A DNA stretch of 64,000 bases from Sinomonas terrae (GTDB lineage: Bacteria > Actinomycetota > Actinomycetes > Actinomycetales > Micrococcaceae), in assembly GCF_022539255.1 (NCBI RefSeq), contig NZ_JAKZBV010000001.1, positions 744,001 through 808,000 of the forward strand, given 5' to 3'. The translations under genes were made by a program, and so were the position numbers. Below the pieces are notes generated by a model, which saw only the letters and a list, made by a program, of their open reading frames with translations, had not been told where the DNA came from and ran no database searches. Below, one piece after another: positions 1 through 8,544 of the stretch (positions are counted from its first letter, which is position 1; every line of letters begins with the position of its first letter).

Positions 1-978
1 CTCAGGTTGTTCCAGCTCCGACCAATCCCACCGCAGGACCGGATGCCCCAACGCGAGCAGCCGATTTTCGCGTCGCTTTTCCCGTCGGATCACGTCTCGA
101 GGATCCTCACCGCCGCTGATCTCACGCCGAAAGTACTTACCCCACCCGTCGAACTCGCCGACTGGTTCAGGCGTGATGTCCCACGCGAAGTCCGTTCGAC
201 CGACAAATCCCTGGGCGTCCCGATGCTCCCTTTGGAGGACCGGCTCCGGGAACCCGAAGAGGTGTATGAGTGCGCGGCTGACGGACTCTCCTGGTGACTC
301 GGCTCCTGCTCGCGCCAGCAAGGCGATCGCCTCTGCCCGCTGGCGATGATTTCTGTGCCGAAGACCGGAAATGCCGGTCACAATCTCCGGCAGGTCGAGC
401 AGAGACTCTGTGCCACTGAGACGGAGCACACCGTCCGCAACCGTGACAGCTCGCGCGAACCTTCCCGTCGCGAGGACCTCGATGAGAGCGCTTGCCACGG
501 GCACCGTGCGATATGCGCCAATGAGGGCCAGAGGCCCGTTCTCATGACGATGGCGCCGAATCGGAGGGGGTGGCGTGATGCGTGCGCGGCGAGCAAGGTC
601 GGACTCACCCCGGACCTCGAAAGCATTCGGTCGAAGTCCGAGACGGGTCGTTGACTCGACCGCGACGTCAATAGACGGAGGGACCTTGACTACTGGAACC
701 CCGTGAAGGAACAAGGCTGTTTCGCCGCAGAAGACAGTGTCTGGATTGGCCAGAGCATGAGCCGTGACGGCGGCATGAAAGCGTTCGGGTGGAGTCGCTT
801 CAAGCCAAATGGAAGTGGGCACGTAGAACCCGCGCCTGAGCCGCACGAGCCGCCCATCGCCGAAGCGGCTACGTGGGTCGAACGATTGCGCATCGACTTT
901 TCGCAGAGAACTGTCTACGAGATGAGCGAGAAGGTCCATGTCATCGAGTCTTGCTGTCGCGCCTAGCTTGCTGAGCAT
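1..978 (-). CDS. AbiEi-like winged-helix protein with C-terminal nuclease-like domain (partial)
   Basis: On the minus strand an open frame of 326 codons runs from an ATG at 978 (alternative ATG at 939) off the left edge without a stop, so the C-terminus is missing. The N-terminal part carries a short winged-helix-like segment ending in LVRLRRGFYVP (about residues 43-53) and then CGETALFLHGVP, the pattern of actinobacterial proteins annotated as type IV toxin-antitoxin AbiEi family or hypothetical. The last visible part has TDFAWD, GEFDGWGKYF and RREKRRENRLLALGHPVLRW, which resembles the PD-(D/E)xK-type fold of DUF559/Vsr-like proteins. Similar stand-alone genes are common in Arthrobacter relatives and their role is not established. 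No toxin partner is visible on the right side. No clear ribosome binding site decides between the two starts. Confidence 0.7.
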   Translation of the reverse strand, partial: MLSKLGATARLDDMDLLAHLVDSSLRKVDAQSFDPRSRFGDGRLVRLRRGFYVPTSIWLEATPPERFHAAVTAHALANPDTVFCGETALFLHGVPVVKVPPSIDVAVESTTRLGLRPNAFEVRGESDLARRARITPPPPIRRHRHENGPLALIGAYRTVPVASALIEVLATGRFARAVTVADGVLRLSGTESLLDLPEIVTGISGLRHRNHRQRAEAIALLARAGAESPGESVSRALIHLFGFPEPVLQREHRDAQGFVGRTDFAWDITPEPVGEFDGWGKYFRREISGGEDPRDVIRREKRRENRLLALGHPVLRWDWSELEQPE

Positions 979-1024
979 CGACTGCAGAGAATGTGGACGG
1001 TTTCGCCGATCTTCTCCTGTTGAG

Positions 1025-1052
1025 GAGCAGAGAACTCCAAGAGCAGAGAACT
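1025..1052. repeat. 12-nt direct repeat, two copies
   Basis: GAGCAGAGAACT occurs at 1025-1036 and 1041-1052 in a purine-rich stretch upstream of the AbiEi-like gene. The 979-1293 gap also holds a DnaA-box-like TGTGGATAA at 1082-1090 and the acs terminator hairpin. I see no gene in it. Confidence 0.6.
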
Positions 1053-1196
1053 TGAGGAGGAGAAACCAGCAGTGCGCTTGTTGTGGATAAGTCCACACAA
1101 GGTGAACTTATCCGCGAGGGCACGTCGCCCCACGTGCCGCGGAGTGACTTTTGGGCGAAAAGGTGACTTCGGGGTGGGGCGGCTATGGCCGGGTGA

Positions 1197-1245
1197 GCAC
1201 GACGACGGCGGGGCCGCCTCCAAGAGGCGAGCCCCGCCGTCGTGC
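1197..1245 (-). terminator. Hairpin downstream of acs
   Basis: GCACGACGACGGCGGGGC (1197-1214) pairs, with a 3-nt bulge, with GCCCCGCCGTCGTGC (1231-1245). The loop itself folds (CGCCTC/GAGGCG). It lies about 50 bp past the acs stop. There is no long T-tract, so intrinsic termination is probable rather than certain. Confidence 0.6.
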
Positions 1246-1293
1246 GCCGGTCGGGGAGGCGACTGGCCCTACTTCCTTCGGGGGAGGCTGGCC

Positions 1294-3261
1294 CTACTTT
1301 CGCAGGTCCGCCGCGATCTGCTGCATGACGCTCGGGTCTGCGAGGGTGGTCGCGTCGCCGGGGTCGCGTCCCTCGGCGACGTCCTTGAGGAGGCGCCGCA
1401 TGATCTTGCCCGAGCGGGTCTTGGGCAGCTCGGGGACGACGAGGATGTGCTTGGGCTTGGCGATCGGTCCGATCTCCTTGCCTACGTGCGCGCGCAGTAC
1501 CGCGGAGGGGTCGTCGCCTTCCGGGATCTCGACCTCGCCACGCAGGATCACGAAGGCGACGACGGCCTGGCCGGTGGTCTCGTCGACGGCGCCCACGACG
1601 GCGGCCTCCGCCACCCACTCGTGCGAGACGAGGGCCGATTCGATCTCGGTGGTGGAGAGGCGGTGGCCGGAGACGTTCATGACGTCGTCGACCCGCCCGA
1701 GGAGCCAGATATCGCCGTCGTCGTCCTTCTTCGCCCCGTCGCCCGCGAAGTACACGCCCTCGAACCGGGACCAGTAGGTGTCCTTGAACCGCTCGGGGTC
1801 TCCCCAGATGGTGCGCAGCATGGACGGCCAGGGCTCGCGGACCACGAGGAAGCCGCCGTGCCCGTTCGGGACCGGCTTGCCGTTCTCGTCCACGACGTCC
1901 ACCGCGATCCCGGGCAGCGGGACCTGCGCCGAGCCCGGCTTGGTCGCGGTGACCCCCGGCAGCGGGGCGACCATGATCGCCCCGGTCTCGGTCTGCCACC
2001 ATGTGTCCACGATCGGGGCCTTCCCGCCGCCGATGACCTCGCGGTACCACATCCACGCCTCGGGGTTGATGGGCTCGCCGACCGAGCCGAGGACGCGGAT
2101 GCTGGAGAGGTCGTACTTGTCCGGGATGTCCCGGCCCCACTTCATCATGGTGCGGATCGCGGTGGGGGCGGTGTAGAGGACCGAGACCTTGTACTTCTCG
2201 ACGAGCTCCCACCAGCGGCCCTGGTGCGGCGAATCGGGGGTGCCCTCGTACATCACCTGGGTCGCGCCGTTCACGAGCGGCCCGTACACGACGTACGAAT
2301 GCCCTGTGACCCACCCGATGTCCGCGGTGCACCAGTAGACGTCGGTCTCGGGCTTGAGGTCGAACACGGCCGAGTGGGTGAAAGCGCACTGGGTGAGGTA
2401 GCCGCCGGTCGTGTGGAGGATGCCCTTGGGCTTCCCCGTGGTGCCCGAGGTGTAGAGGATGTACAGCGGGTGCTCGGAGTCGTGGCCGACGGCGGTGTGC
2501 TCGGCTGATGCGGCCTCCATGACCTCGTGCCAGTGCAGGTCGCGCCCTTGCGTCCAGGCGACGTCCTGGCCGTTGCGGCGGACGACGACGACGTGCTCGA
2601 CCGTGTGCCCGGGCTCGGCGAGGGCGTCGTCCACGGCGGGCTTGAGCGAGGAGGGCTTGCCGCGCCGGTACGTGCCGTCGGCGGTGACGACGAGCTTGGC
2701 TTCGGCGTCGTCGATCCGCGACCGGAGCGCGTCGGCCGAGAACCCGCCGAACACGACCGAGTGGACCGCACCGATGCGGGCGCACGCGAGCATCGTCACG
2801 ACCGCCTCGGGAATCATCGGCAGGTACACCGCGACCCGGTCGCCCTTGCGCACCCCGAGCGACTCGAACGCGTTCGCCGCCTTCTTCACCCGCTCGGTGA
2901 GGTCCGCGTACGTGATCGTCTCGGTGTCCCCGGGCTCGCCCTCGAAGTAGATCGCGACCCGGTCCCCGAGCCCCGCCTCCACGTGCCGGTCGAGGGCGTT
3001 GTAGGCCGCGTTGACCTCGCCGCCCACGAACCACTTCGCGAAGGGCGCCTCAGACCAGTCCAGTGCCTGATCGAAGTCCTTCGACCACGTCAGGTACTTC
3101 CTCGCCTGCTCGGCCCAGAAGCCGACCCGATCCTCCGCCGCGGTGGCGTAGATGTCCTCGTGCACGTTCGCAGCAGCCGCGAACTCGGGCGTGGGTGGGA
3201 AACGGCGCTCCTCGTGGAGCAGGTTCTCGAAAGCGTCACCGTTGACGGTTTGCTGGGACAT
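1294..3261 (-). CDS. acs: Acetyl-CoA synthetase
   Basis: Cytoplasmic AMP-forming acetate-CoA ligase (655 aa, the usual length), which activates acetate to acetyl-CoA through acetyl-AMP. The N-terminal ACS region is followed by the AMP-binding core, with the P-loop-like motif YTSGTTGKPKG near residue 270, WWQTETGA in the middle, and the C-terminal domain carrying PKTRSGKIMRR. The lysine in that last motif (about residue 617) is the residue acetylated in regulated Acs enzymes. AcuC, the matching type of deacetylase, is encoded at 31.4 kb. The start at 3261 is chosen because AAAGGACG lies just upstream; longer upstream readings lack family similarity. The gene is divergent from the membrane protein at 3502 and stands alone. 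Confidence 0.96.
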   Translation of the reverse strand: MSQQTVNGDAFENLLHEERRFPPTPEFAAAANVHEDIYATAAEDRVGFWAEQARKYLTWSKDFDQALDWSEAPFAKWFVGGEVNAAYNALDRHVEAGLGDRVAIYFEGEPGDTETITYADLTERVKKAANAFESLGVRKGDRVAVYLPMIPEAVVTMLACARIGAVHSVVFGGFSADALRSRIDDAEAKLVVTADGTYRRGKPSSLKPAVDDALAEPGHTVEHVVVVRRNGQDVAWTQGRDLHWHEVMEAASAEHTAVGHDSEHPLYILYTSGTTGKPKGILHTTGGYLTQCAFTHSAVFDLKPETDVYWCTADIGWVTGHSYVVYGPLVNGATQVMYEGTPDSPHQGRWWELVEKYKVSVLYTAPTAIRTMMKWGRDIPDKYDLSSIRVLGSVGEPINPEAWMWYREVIGGGKAPIVDTWWQTETGAIMVAPLPGVTATKPGSAQVPLPGIAVDVVDENGKPVPNGHGGFLVVREPWPSMLRTIWGDPERFKDTYWSRFEGVYFAGDGAKKDDDGDIWLLGRVDDVMNVSGHRLSTTEIESALVSHEWVAEAAVVGAVDETTGQAVVAFVILRGEVEIPEGDDPSAVLRAHVGKEIGPIAKPKHILVVPELPKTRSGKIMRRLLKDVAEGRDPGDATTLADPSVMQQIAADLRK

Positions 3262-3501
3262 GAACGTCCTTTCGGCTCGATCCATCGCATGATCCAGCCC
3301 TGCGTACTCGCGACACGGACCCGCGAATCCGGGGTCTGTGGACGGAACACAGTCGGCTGCCTCTTCCCACACTAGACCTTGCGCAGTAGCAGTGGAGTTG
3401 CGCACGTCACATCGCGGACGGCCGAGGAGGGCCTTGCGCGCTAGGTGCCGCACAGACGTTATGGCTAGGCTGAACGCCAAGGACGACCGAAGGAGCAGCC
3501 C

Positions 3502-5205
3502 ATGTCTGATTCCCGTCAGGGTCCCTCTCGCGGTAACAGCGCGGTGCCCGGACCCGGCAGCGTGCCCGAGACCGCTGGGGACCGCAACGCGGCCCAGGAT
3601 GGCATTGCCGCAGCCGTTGTAGGCCCTTTCACGGCTCGTGACATCGCCGTATTCGTGGGTGTACTCATTACGTTCATCGGTTCGCTGCTGCCGCTCGTCG
3701 AACGTGGCAGCACGCTGAACCTCTGGAATGCCCAGAACCTCTACTTCATCGGAATCGGGATCCTGCTGCCGCTCGTGCTTGCGGGCCTCTTCGTGTGGCG
3801 CCGTCTCTCGCCGGAGATGCACCTCCGAGTCGGCTCGCTCTCACTCGACCAGTTCGCCTCCGTTGTCGCAGCCTTCGCGTGCTCGTACTTCTTTGTCTTC
3901 GCTGTGACGGCGTTGACGCCGGGCGGCATCGTCGGCTTCCTGGGAGGGGCCGTCCTGGTCATCGCGACAATTCTGGCTCCGGCCATCCCGGCCTTCGCGG
4001 TCGACTTCGCAGGCCGGGCGGAGGTTCCCGCCCATGTCATTGCGCGCGACGCCGTTGCACCGGTGCAGAAGCCCAAGGCTCAAACTGCCGAGGCTCAGAA
4101 GTCCGGGACTCAGAAATCTGGGGCCAAGAGGCTGGCGGCGTTCAGACCCTCGCAAGAGTCGAAGGCGCCACAAGGCGCCCGGTCTCGGTTCCCTGCGGCC
4201 GCCCGTGGAAAGAATGCTTCGAACGCTGCACCTACGCCGTGGGCAGGGAGCCTGGCGTCCGACGGCGCGAGCGCACCCGAGAGTCCCGACACCCGTGGCG
4301 CTGGCGTTTCCTCGGCGGGAGCAGCGGCCGCCGCGACCGGCGCTGCCGGTGCGGCGGCGGCTGGGGCGAGCGTCGCCGCGCTCGCAGCCGGAGCTATGGC
4401 GGCGCAGGGCGAGAGCACTCACAGCACGAGCGATCAGGAAGCTGCGTCTGAGACGTCCAAGGATCGGGCGGCCCAAGCTCCGGCGGCCGCCGACGGTTCC
4501 ACCTCCGCCGGACCCGGTCCAGAGGAGCTCCTCGGCCGTCACGGGTCTCGGACTCCTGCGGGAGAGGCGCCTGTCGGTCCCGCCGCGGACGACGACGTAG
4601 TGCTCGGTGACGCGGACGGCGAGGCCTACGGTGCCCCGTCGAGTGCGGAGCCGGTTCAACCCGCCGTCGAGCCCACGGTCCAGCCGTCGGTTGAGCCGGC
4701 CCTCGAGGCAGGTGCAGTTGATCCGGCCCTGGAGGCGCGCGCAGTCGAGCCGGGAGCGGACAAGACGGCCGTGATGCCTTCCTCCCATGAAGGCGTACGG
4801 GAGCCGGCCGCCGGGGAGGGAACGGCTGAGGCTGAGGCTCATGAAGCGGCCCGCGGGCCGCTCCAGAACGAGCCCGCCCCGACGCAGGCTTCGCCCGTCG
4901 TCCCCCCTGCCGAACCGGAACCCGAGGTGGGGCCAGCCACTCAGCTCGCCCCCGCCGTCGACCGCTCGGCTGGCTTCGAGGCGACCCGGAGCTATCAAGA
5001 GCCGGAGCCTGAGTACGAGGCGTTCTGGTTTGCTGTGAACCGCGCGAGGGCGGCGCTGGATCCGGAGAGCGGCCTTCCGGCGTTCACGCTCGAGCCCGGC
5101 CAGTGGATCCTCGCGCTGCAAGACCGTGGGAACGAGTTCCTCGTCCAGAGCCAGGATGGGAGGATCGGCGTGCTGCGCGATCTGTCCGGAATCGAGCGGG
5201 GCTGA
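3502..5205 (+). CDS. Membrane protein with long Ala/Pro-rich disordered tail
   Basis: 567 residues. After a short N-terminus there are four hydrophobic segments within about residues 45-185, with a short basic linker after the second. Roughly 290 residues of low-complexity Ala/Pro/Glu/Ser sequence follow, and the protein ends in a compact folded-looking domain (about residues 500-567, YEAFWFAVNRARAALD to the end) with repeated aromatic and acidic positions. I do not recognise a named family; comparable proteins of unknown function sit beside nth in Arthrobacter relatives. The ATG at 3502 follows GAAGGAGCAGCCC, a good ribosome binding site, and a -10-like TAGGCT lies at 3466-3471. nth begins 29 bp downstream, so the two are probably cotranscribed. 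Confidence 0.8.
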   Translation: MSDSRQGPSRGNSAVPGPGSVPETAGDRNAAQDGIAAAVVGPFTARDIAVFVGVLITFIGSLLPLVERGSTLNLWNAQNLYFIGIGILLPLVLAGLFVWRRLSPEMHLRVGSLSLDQFASVVAAFACSYFFVFAVTALTPGGIVGFLGGAVLVIATILAPAIPAFAVDFAGRAEVPAHVIARDAVAPVQKPKAQTAEAQKSGTQKSGAKRLAAFRPSQESKAPQGARSRFPAAARGKNASNAAPTPWAGSLASDGASAPESPDTRGAGVSSAGAAAAATGAAGAAAAGASVAALAAGAMAAQGESTHSTSDQEAASETSKDRAAQAPAAADGSTSAGPGPEELLGRHGSRTPAGEAPVGPAADDDVVLGDADGEAYGAPSSAEPVQPAVEPTVQPSVEPALEAGAVDPALEARAVEPGADKTAVMPSSHEGVREPAAGEGTAEAEAHEAARGPLQNEPAPTQASPVVPPAEPEPEVGPATQLAPAVDRSAGFEATRSYQEPEPEYEAFWFAVNRARAALDPESGLPAFTLEPGQWILALQDRGNEFLVQSQDGRIGVLRDLSGIERG

Positions 5206-5234
5206 CCAGCCTTGCCGGCGCCGCTCGGAAGCCC

Positions 5235-6071
5235 GTGCGGCGCCGGCTCACCGCCGACGAATCACCGCTTGCGCTCAAACGGCGCGCCCGGAAGATCGAT
5301 CGGATCCTCGCGGACTTCTACCCCTACGCGCATGCGGAACTCGACTTCCGCAATCCGTTCGAGCTGCTCGTCGCGACGGTGCTCTCAGCGCAGACCACAG
5401 ACGTGCGGGTCAACCAGGTCACCCCGACCCTGTTCGCTCGCTACCCCGATGCGCGACGGCTGAGTGAGGCCGACCTCGCTGATATCGAGGAGATCATCAA
5501 GCCGACTGGCTTCTTCCGCGCAAAAGCGCGAAGCGTGCACGTGCTTTCGCAGAAGATCGTCGACGACTTCGACGGCGTCGTCCCGGGTCGGCTCGAAGAT
5601 CTCGTGACGTTGCCCGGCGTCGGCCGGAAGACCGCGAACGTGGTGCTCGGCAACGCCTTCGGCGTCCCGGGGATCAGCGTGGATACTCACTTCGGCCGGC
5701 TGGCGAAGCGGTTCGGCTGGACGGAGTCCGACGATCCGGTCAAGGTCGAGCAGGACGTCATGCAGCTCTTCCCGCCTCGCGACTGGACGATGGTCTCCCA
5801 TCGCGTGATCTTCCACGGCCGCCGCGTGTGCCATTCCCGCCGCCCGGCCTGCGGCGCCTGCCCGGTCGCTGCCTTGTGCCCGTCCTTCGGTGTTGGCGAG
5901 ACGGATCCCGAGAAGGCCCGCAAGCTCCTGAAATACGAACTCGCGCCGGGCCAGGAGACGCTGCGCGACGAGATGGTCGCCAACGTCCACCGGGCTGCCG
6001 AGATCCGGATGCGCGAGCAGGGACATCCCGTCGCAGGGCTCGCCGACCCGGAGCCGGGCGGGACGCAGTGA
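5235..6071 (+). CDS. nth: Endonuclease III
   Basis: Base-excision-repair DNA glycosylase/AP lyase for oxidised pyrimidines. The helix-hairpin-helix LPGVGRKTANVVL contains the catalytic lysine and VDTHFGRLAKR the catalytic aspartate. The 4Fe-4S cluster ligands follow the Nth spacing C-x6-C-x2-C-x5-C (VCHSRRPACGACPVAALC). The frame is open back to an ATG at 5103, but that would overlap the upstream gene by 103 bp. The GTG at 5235 gives 278 aa, close to family length, and is preferred although no strong ribosome binding site precedes it. The stop overlaps the Nudix gene start by 4 bp (GTGA), which indicates translational coupling. Confidence 0.93.
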   Translation: MRRRLTADESPLALKRRARKIDRILADFYPYAHAELDFRNPFELLVATVLSAQTTDVRVNQVTPTLFARYPDARRLSEADLADIEEIIKPTGFFRAKARSVHVLSQKIVDDFDGVVPGRLEDLVTLPGVGRKTANVVLGNAFGVPGISVDTHFGRLAKRFGWTESDDPVKVEQDVMQLFPPRDWTMVSHRVIFHGRRVCHSRRPACGACPVAALCPSFGVGETDPEKARKLLKYELAPGQETLRDEMVANVHRAAEIRMREQGHPVAGLADPEPGGTQ

Positions 6072-6745
6072 GCGCGAGGGCCGAGCTCGAGGCCCTCGCC
6101 GCCGGGATCCGAGAGGGGAAGGTCGATCCGTTCGACCCGCGGTGGCACCCCAAGGTCGCGGGGCAGAAGGCACGCGAGGCGGCTGTCCTCGTGCTGTTCG
6201 GCAAGCTCGACACGGTTCCGGCCGCCTCGGAGAAGCCCCTCGCTCCCGCCGACCTCGACGTCCTCCTGCTCGAGCGCTCCCCGACTCTCGGTTCGCATCC
6301 CGGTCAAGTCGCGTTTCCAGGCGGCAGCCGCGATCCCGGGGACGCGAGCATTGTCGACTGCGCGCTGCGGGAGGCCGTCGAGGAGACGGGGTTGGATCCT
6401 ACGGGAGTCGACGTGTTGGCTGAGCTCCCCGCCCTCGGCCTCGGGGTGAGTGGCTTCCTCGTGACGCCGGTGCTCGCTTGGTGGGCGTCGCCGTCGCCCG
6501 TCGCCGTCGTTGACTTCGCCGAGTCGGCGCAGGTGTTCCGCACCCCGGTCCGCGACCTCCTCGATCCCGCCAACCGGGTCATGGGGGTGCTGCGGCGCCG
6601 CGGCGCGATCTTCTCGAGCCCCGCCTTCCTCGTCAACGGCGTCCTCGTCTGGGGCTTCACCGCAATGGTGCTCGACGCGCTCCTCAATGGCCTCGGCTGG
6701 GCGGTCGAATGGGATCGGGACCGGAAGCACTACATCGCGGTGTGA
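6068..6745 (+). CDS. Nudix hydrolase, CoA pyrophosphatase type
   Basis: 225 aa. The Nudix box is present as GGSRDPGD followed by REAVEETGL, with Asp where most Nudix boxes have the first Glu. The preceding LLLERSPTLGSHPGQVAFPGG is typical of the NudL/YeaB CoA-diphosphatase branch, which splits CoA into 3',5'-ADP and 4'-phosphopantetheine. Start: GTG at 6068 overlapping the nth stop, the usual coupled arrangement. The 3' end is convergent with the polymerase-like gene, with 14 bp between the stop codons. Substrate assignment is by family only. Confidence 0.85.
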   Translation: MSARAELEALAAGIREGKVDPFDPRWHPKVAGQKAREAAVLVLFGKLDTVPAASEKPLAPADLDVLLLERSPTLGSHPGQVAFPGGSRDPGDASIVDCALREAVEETGLDPTGVDVLAELPALGLGVSGFLVTPVLAWWASPSPVAVVDFAESAQVFRTPVRDLLDPANRVMGVLRRRGAIFSSPAFLVNGVLVWGFTAMVLDALLNGLGWAVEWDRDRKHYIAV

Positions 6746-6759
6746 TGTGCGGCCGTTCG

Positions 6760-8430
6760 CTATTTTGCTTGATCGTAGGAGTCGACGACGGCGATGCTCA
6801 CCGGGAATTGCACGGGCGCGTCGCCGAAGAGGAGCCGCTTGGCCGCCGTCGCCGCCTCCTGCACGGCGTCCGCGCAGGCGGCGGCGGCCTCCTCCTCGGC
6901 ATGGATCATGACCTCGTCGTGGAGGAAGTACACGAGTTCGCCCTTCACGCCGAGGGCCGCGAGGCGGCGCAACTGCTGGCGGAGCTCGGCAATCCAGCAC
7001 TCCGCCCACTCCGCCGCCGTCCCCTGGACCACAAAGTTACGCGTGAAGCGGCCCCGGTCGCGTGCGGCGGCGTCAGCCCGTCGCTGCTCTTCGGCTGAGG
7101 TTGAGCGCTGGAGTCTCTGCCAGCGCTCCGAGGGGGCTGGGGAGCTCCTGCCGAGGTGAGTTGTCACGGTCAAGCCGCGTTCGCCGTCGCGCGCCGCCTG
7201 CTCGACGAACGCGACGGCGCGCGGGTACAGGCGCGTGAGCTGGGGCATGAGGCGGCCGGATTCGCCCGTCGTCGCGCCGTAGATCGCCCCCAGAAGTGCA
7301 ACCTTTGCCTTCGCTCGGTCGCCGCCGAAGCCGGCGGCCGCGATGCCCGCGTAGAGGTCCGCGTCCCGGGCCGCGGCGGCCATGGCATCGTCTCGCGCGA
7401 GCGCCGCCAGTACACGGGGTTCGAGCTGCGACGCATCGGCCACGACGAGCTTGTGGCCCGGGCGGGCACGGACAGCCGAGCGGACCTGCTTGGGAATCTG
7501 GAGCGCGCCTCCACCCCTTGATGCCCAGCGCCCGGTGACCACGCCCGCCACGACGTATTCGGGCCGGAACCGGCCGTCGCGGACCCATGCGTCGAGCCAC
7601 GCCCATCCGTTGGCCGCGAACAGCCGCGCCATCTTCTTGTATTCAAGGAGCGGCGGGATTGCCGCGTGCCCGAACTCCCGCAGCTCCCACGCCCGAGTGG
7701 TGCGCGCCTCGATGCCCGCTCGGTGCAGGGCCCGCATGAGCTCTTGAGGCGAGTCGGGGTTCAGGCCCGGAGCTCCGAGCTGGGTGCGCAGTTCGTTGGC
7801 CTTGTCCTCGAGGCGGCCGGGTCGTTCGAAGCCCCGAGGACGCGGCCCGAGCTGGTCGGCGAGGAGCCGTTCGTGGGTTTCGACGTCCCAAGGGATGCCG
7901 GCAGCCTGCATCTCCGCGGCGACCAGCGCGCCTGCCGAGTCCGCGGCGCACAGGAGACGCAGCCTGCCCGGATGGGCGGAATCGGCGATGGATCGAAGCT
8001 GCGCAGCGAGTTCGCGCTCGAGTTCGTCGGCGCTCGGCCCGTGAACGGGCTCCTCCTCGAAGAGCGAGCCCTGGCCTTGCGGCGGAGCGGCTGGTGGGAG
8101 GCTTCCCGGCTGCTCGATGAGGTCATCGGAGCTTGTGAAGGAGGTCGCATAGGCGCCGGTGTAGGCGGAATTAGTGAGAAGGGTGGCGCAAAGCATCAGG
8201 TCGTGGCATCGGCGAAGCGTCACTCCTGAGGCCAGCAGGCGGGGGTACCAGTCGGCCGCCGTCCGCCAGACCCAGCGGGGTCGTTGGGAAGCCTCGAGGC
8301 GGGCCACGAGGCCCGGCAGGTCAGAGCGGGGGACGGTGGTGTCGGGTCCGGCTCTCAGCCCTGATGAGTCGAGTGTCCTGAGCACGATCTGGCCGTCGGG
8401 GGAGGGGGCCAGGATCTCGTACACCTCCAC
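6760..8430 (-). CDS. Family-A DNA polymerase-like protein (annotated bifunctional 3'-5' exonuclease/DNA polymerase)
   Basis: 556 aa if started at the GTG at 8430 (second GTG at 8424). It lacks the 5'-nuclease domain of Pol I. The polymerase motifs are complete: motif A VADASQLEPRVLAALARDDA (about residue 330), motif B around RAKAKVALLGAIYGATTGESG, and motif C FLHDEVMIHA (about residue 505). The N-terminal region corresponds to the proofreading domain but shows no recognisable DEDD exonuclease residues (RWVWRTAADWYPRLL instead of an acidic motif), so exonuclease activity is doubtful. The family is an accessory polymerase-like protein common in Arthrobacter and relatives, probably with a repair role. 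The open frame continues upstream to 8853 but would invade the divergent ssd gene. Confidence 0.87.
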   Translation of the reverse strand: MEVYEILAPSPDGQIVLRTLDSSGLRAGPDTTVPRSDLPGLVARLEASQRPRWVWRTAADWYPRLLASGVTLRRCHDLMLCATLLTNSAYTGAYATSFTSSDDLIEQPGSLPPAAPPQGQGSLFEEEPVHGPSADELERELAAQLRSIADSAHPGRLRLLCAADSAGALVAAEMQAAGIPWDVETHERLLADQLGPRPRGFERPGRLEDKANELRTQLGAPGLNPDSPQELMRALHRAGIEARTTRAWELREFGHAAIPPLLEYKKMARLFAANGWAWLDAWVRDGRFRPEYVVAGVVTGRWASRGGGALQIPKQVRSAVRARPGHKLVVADASQLEPRVLAALARDDAMAAAARDADLYAGIAAAGFGGDRAKAKVALLGAIYGATTGESGRLMPQLTRLYPRAVAFVEQAARDGERGLTVTTHLGRSSPAPSERWQRLQRSTSAEEQRRADAAARDRGRFTRNFVVQGTAAEWAECWIAELRQQLRRLAALGVKGELVYFLHDEVMIHAEEEAAAACADAVQEAATAAKRLLFGDAPVQFPVSIAVVDSYDQAK

Positions 8431-8544
8431 ATTGTCCCGTGCGCCGAGGACTGATCTTGTCCTCCACACGAATGCCCGCGGAGCTCCTCCACATGGCACT
8501 TGTCCTCGCCCCCATCGGCTGCGGGCGAGCGACAGGGTTGAACC

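Noticed and set aside
1082..1090. DnaA box TGTGGATAA, with TTGTCCACA near 19.1 kb, as an origin
   Set aside because: Single isolated boxes without clustering, AT-rich unwinding region or dnaA/dnaN neighbours.
941..3034. 697-codon minus-strand frame overlapping acs
   Set aside because: An Arg/Gly-rich shadow in another frame of the acs gene, produced by high GC.
5103..5234. Longer nth start at 5103
   Set aside because: Would overlap the upstream coding sequence by 103 bp and adds residues with no family similarity.
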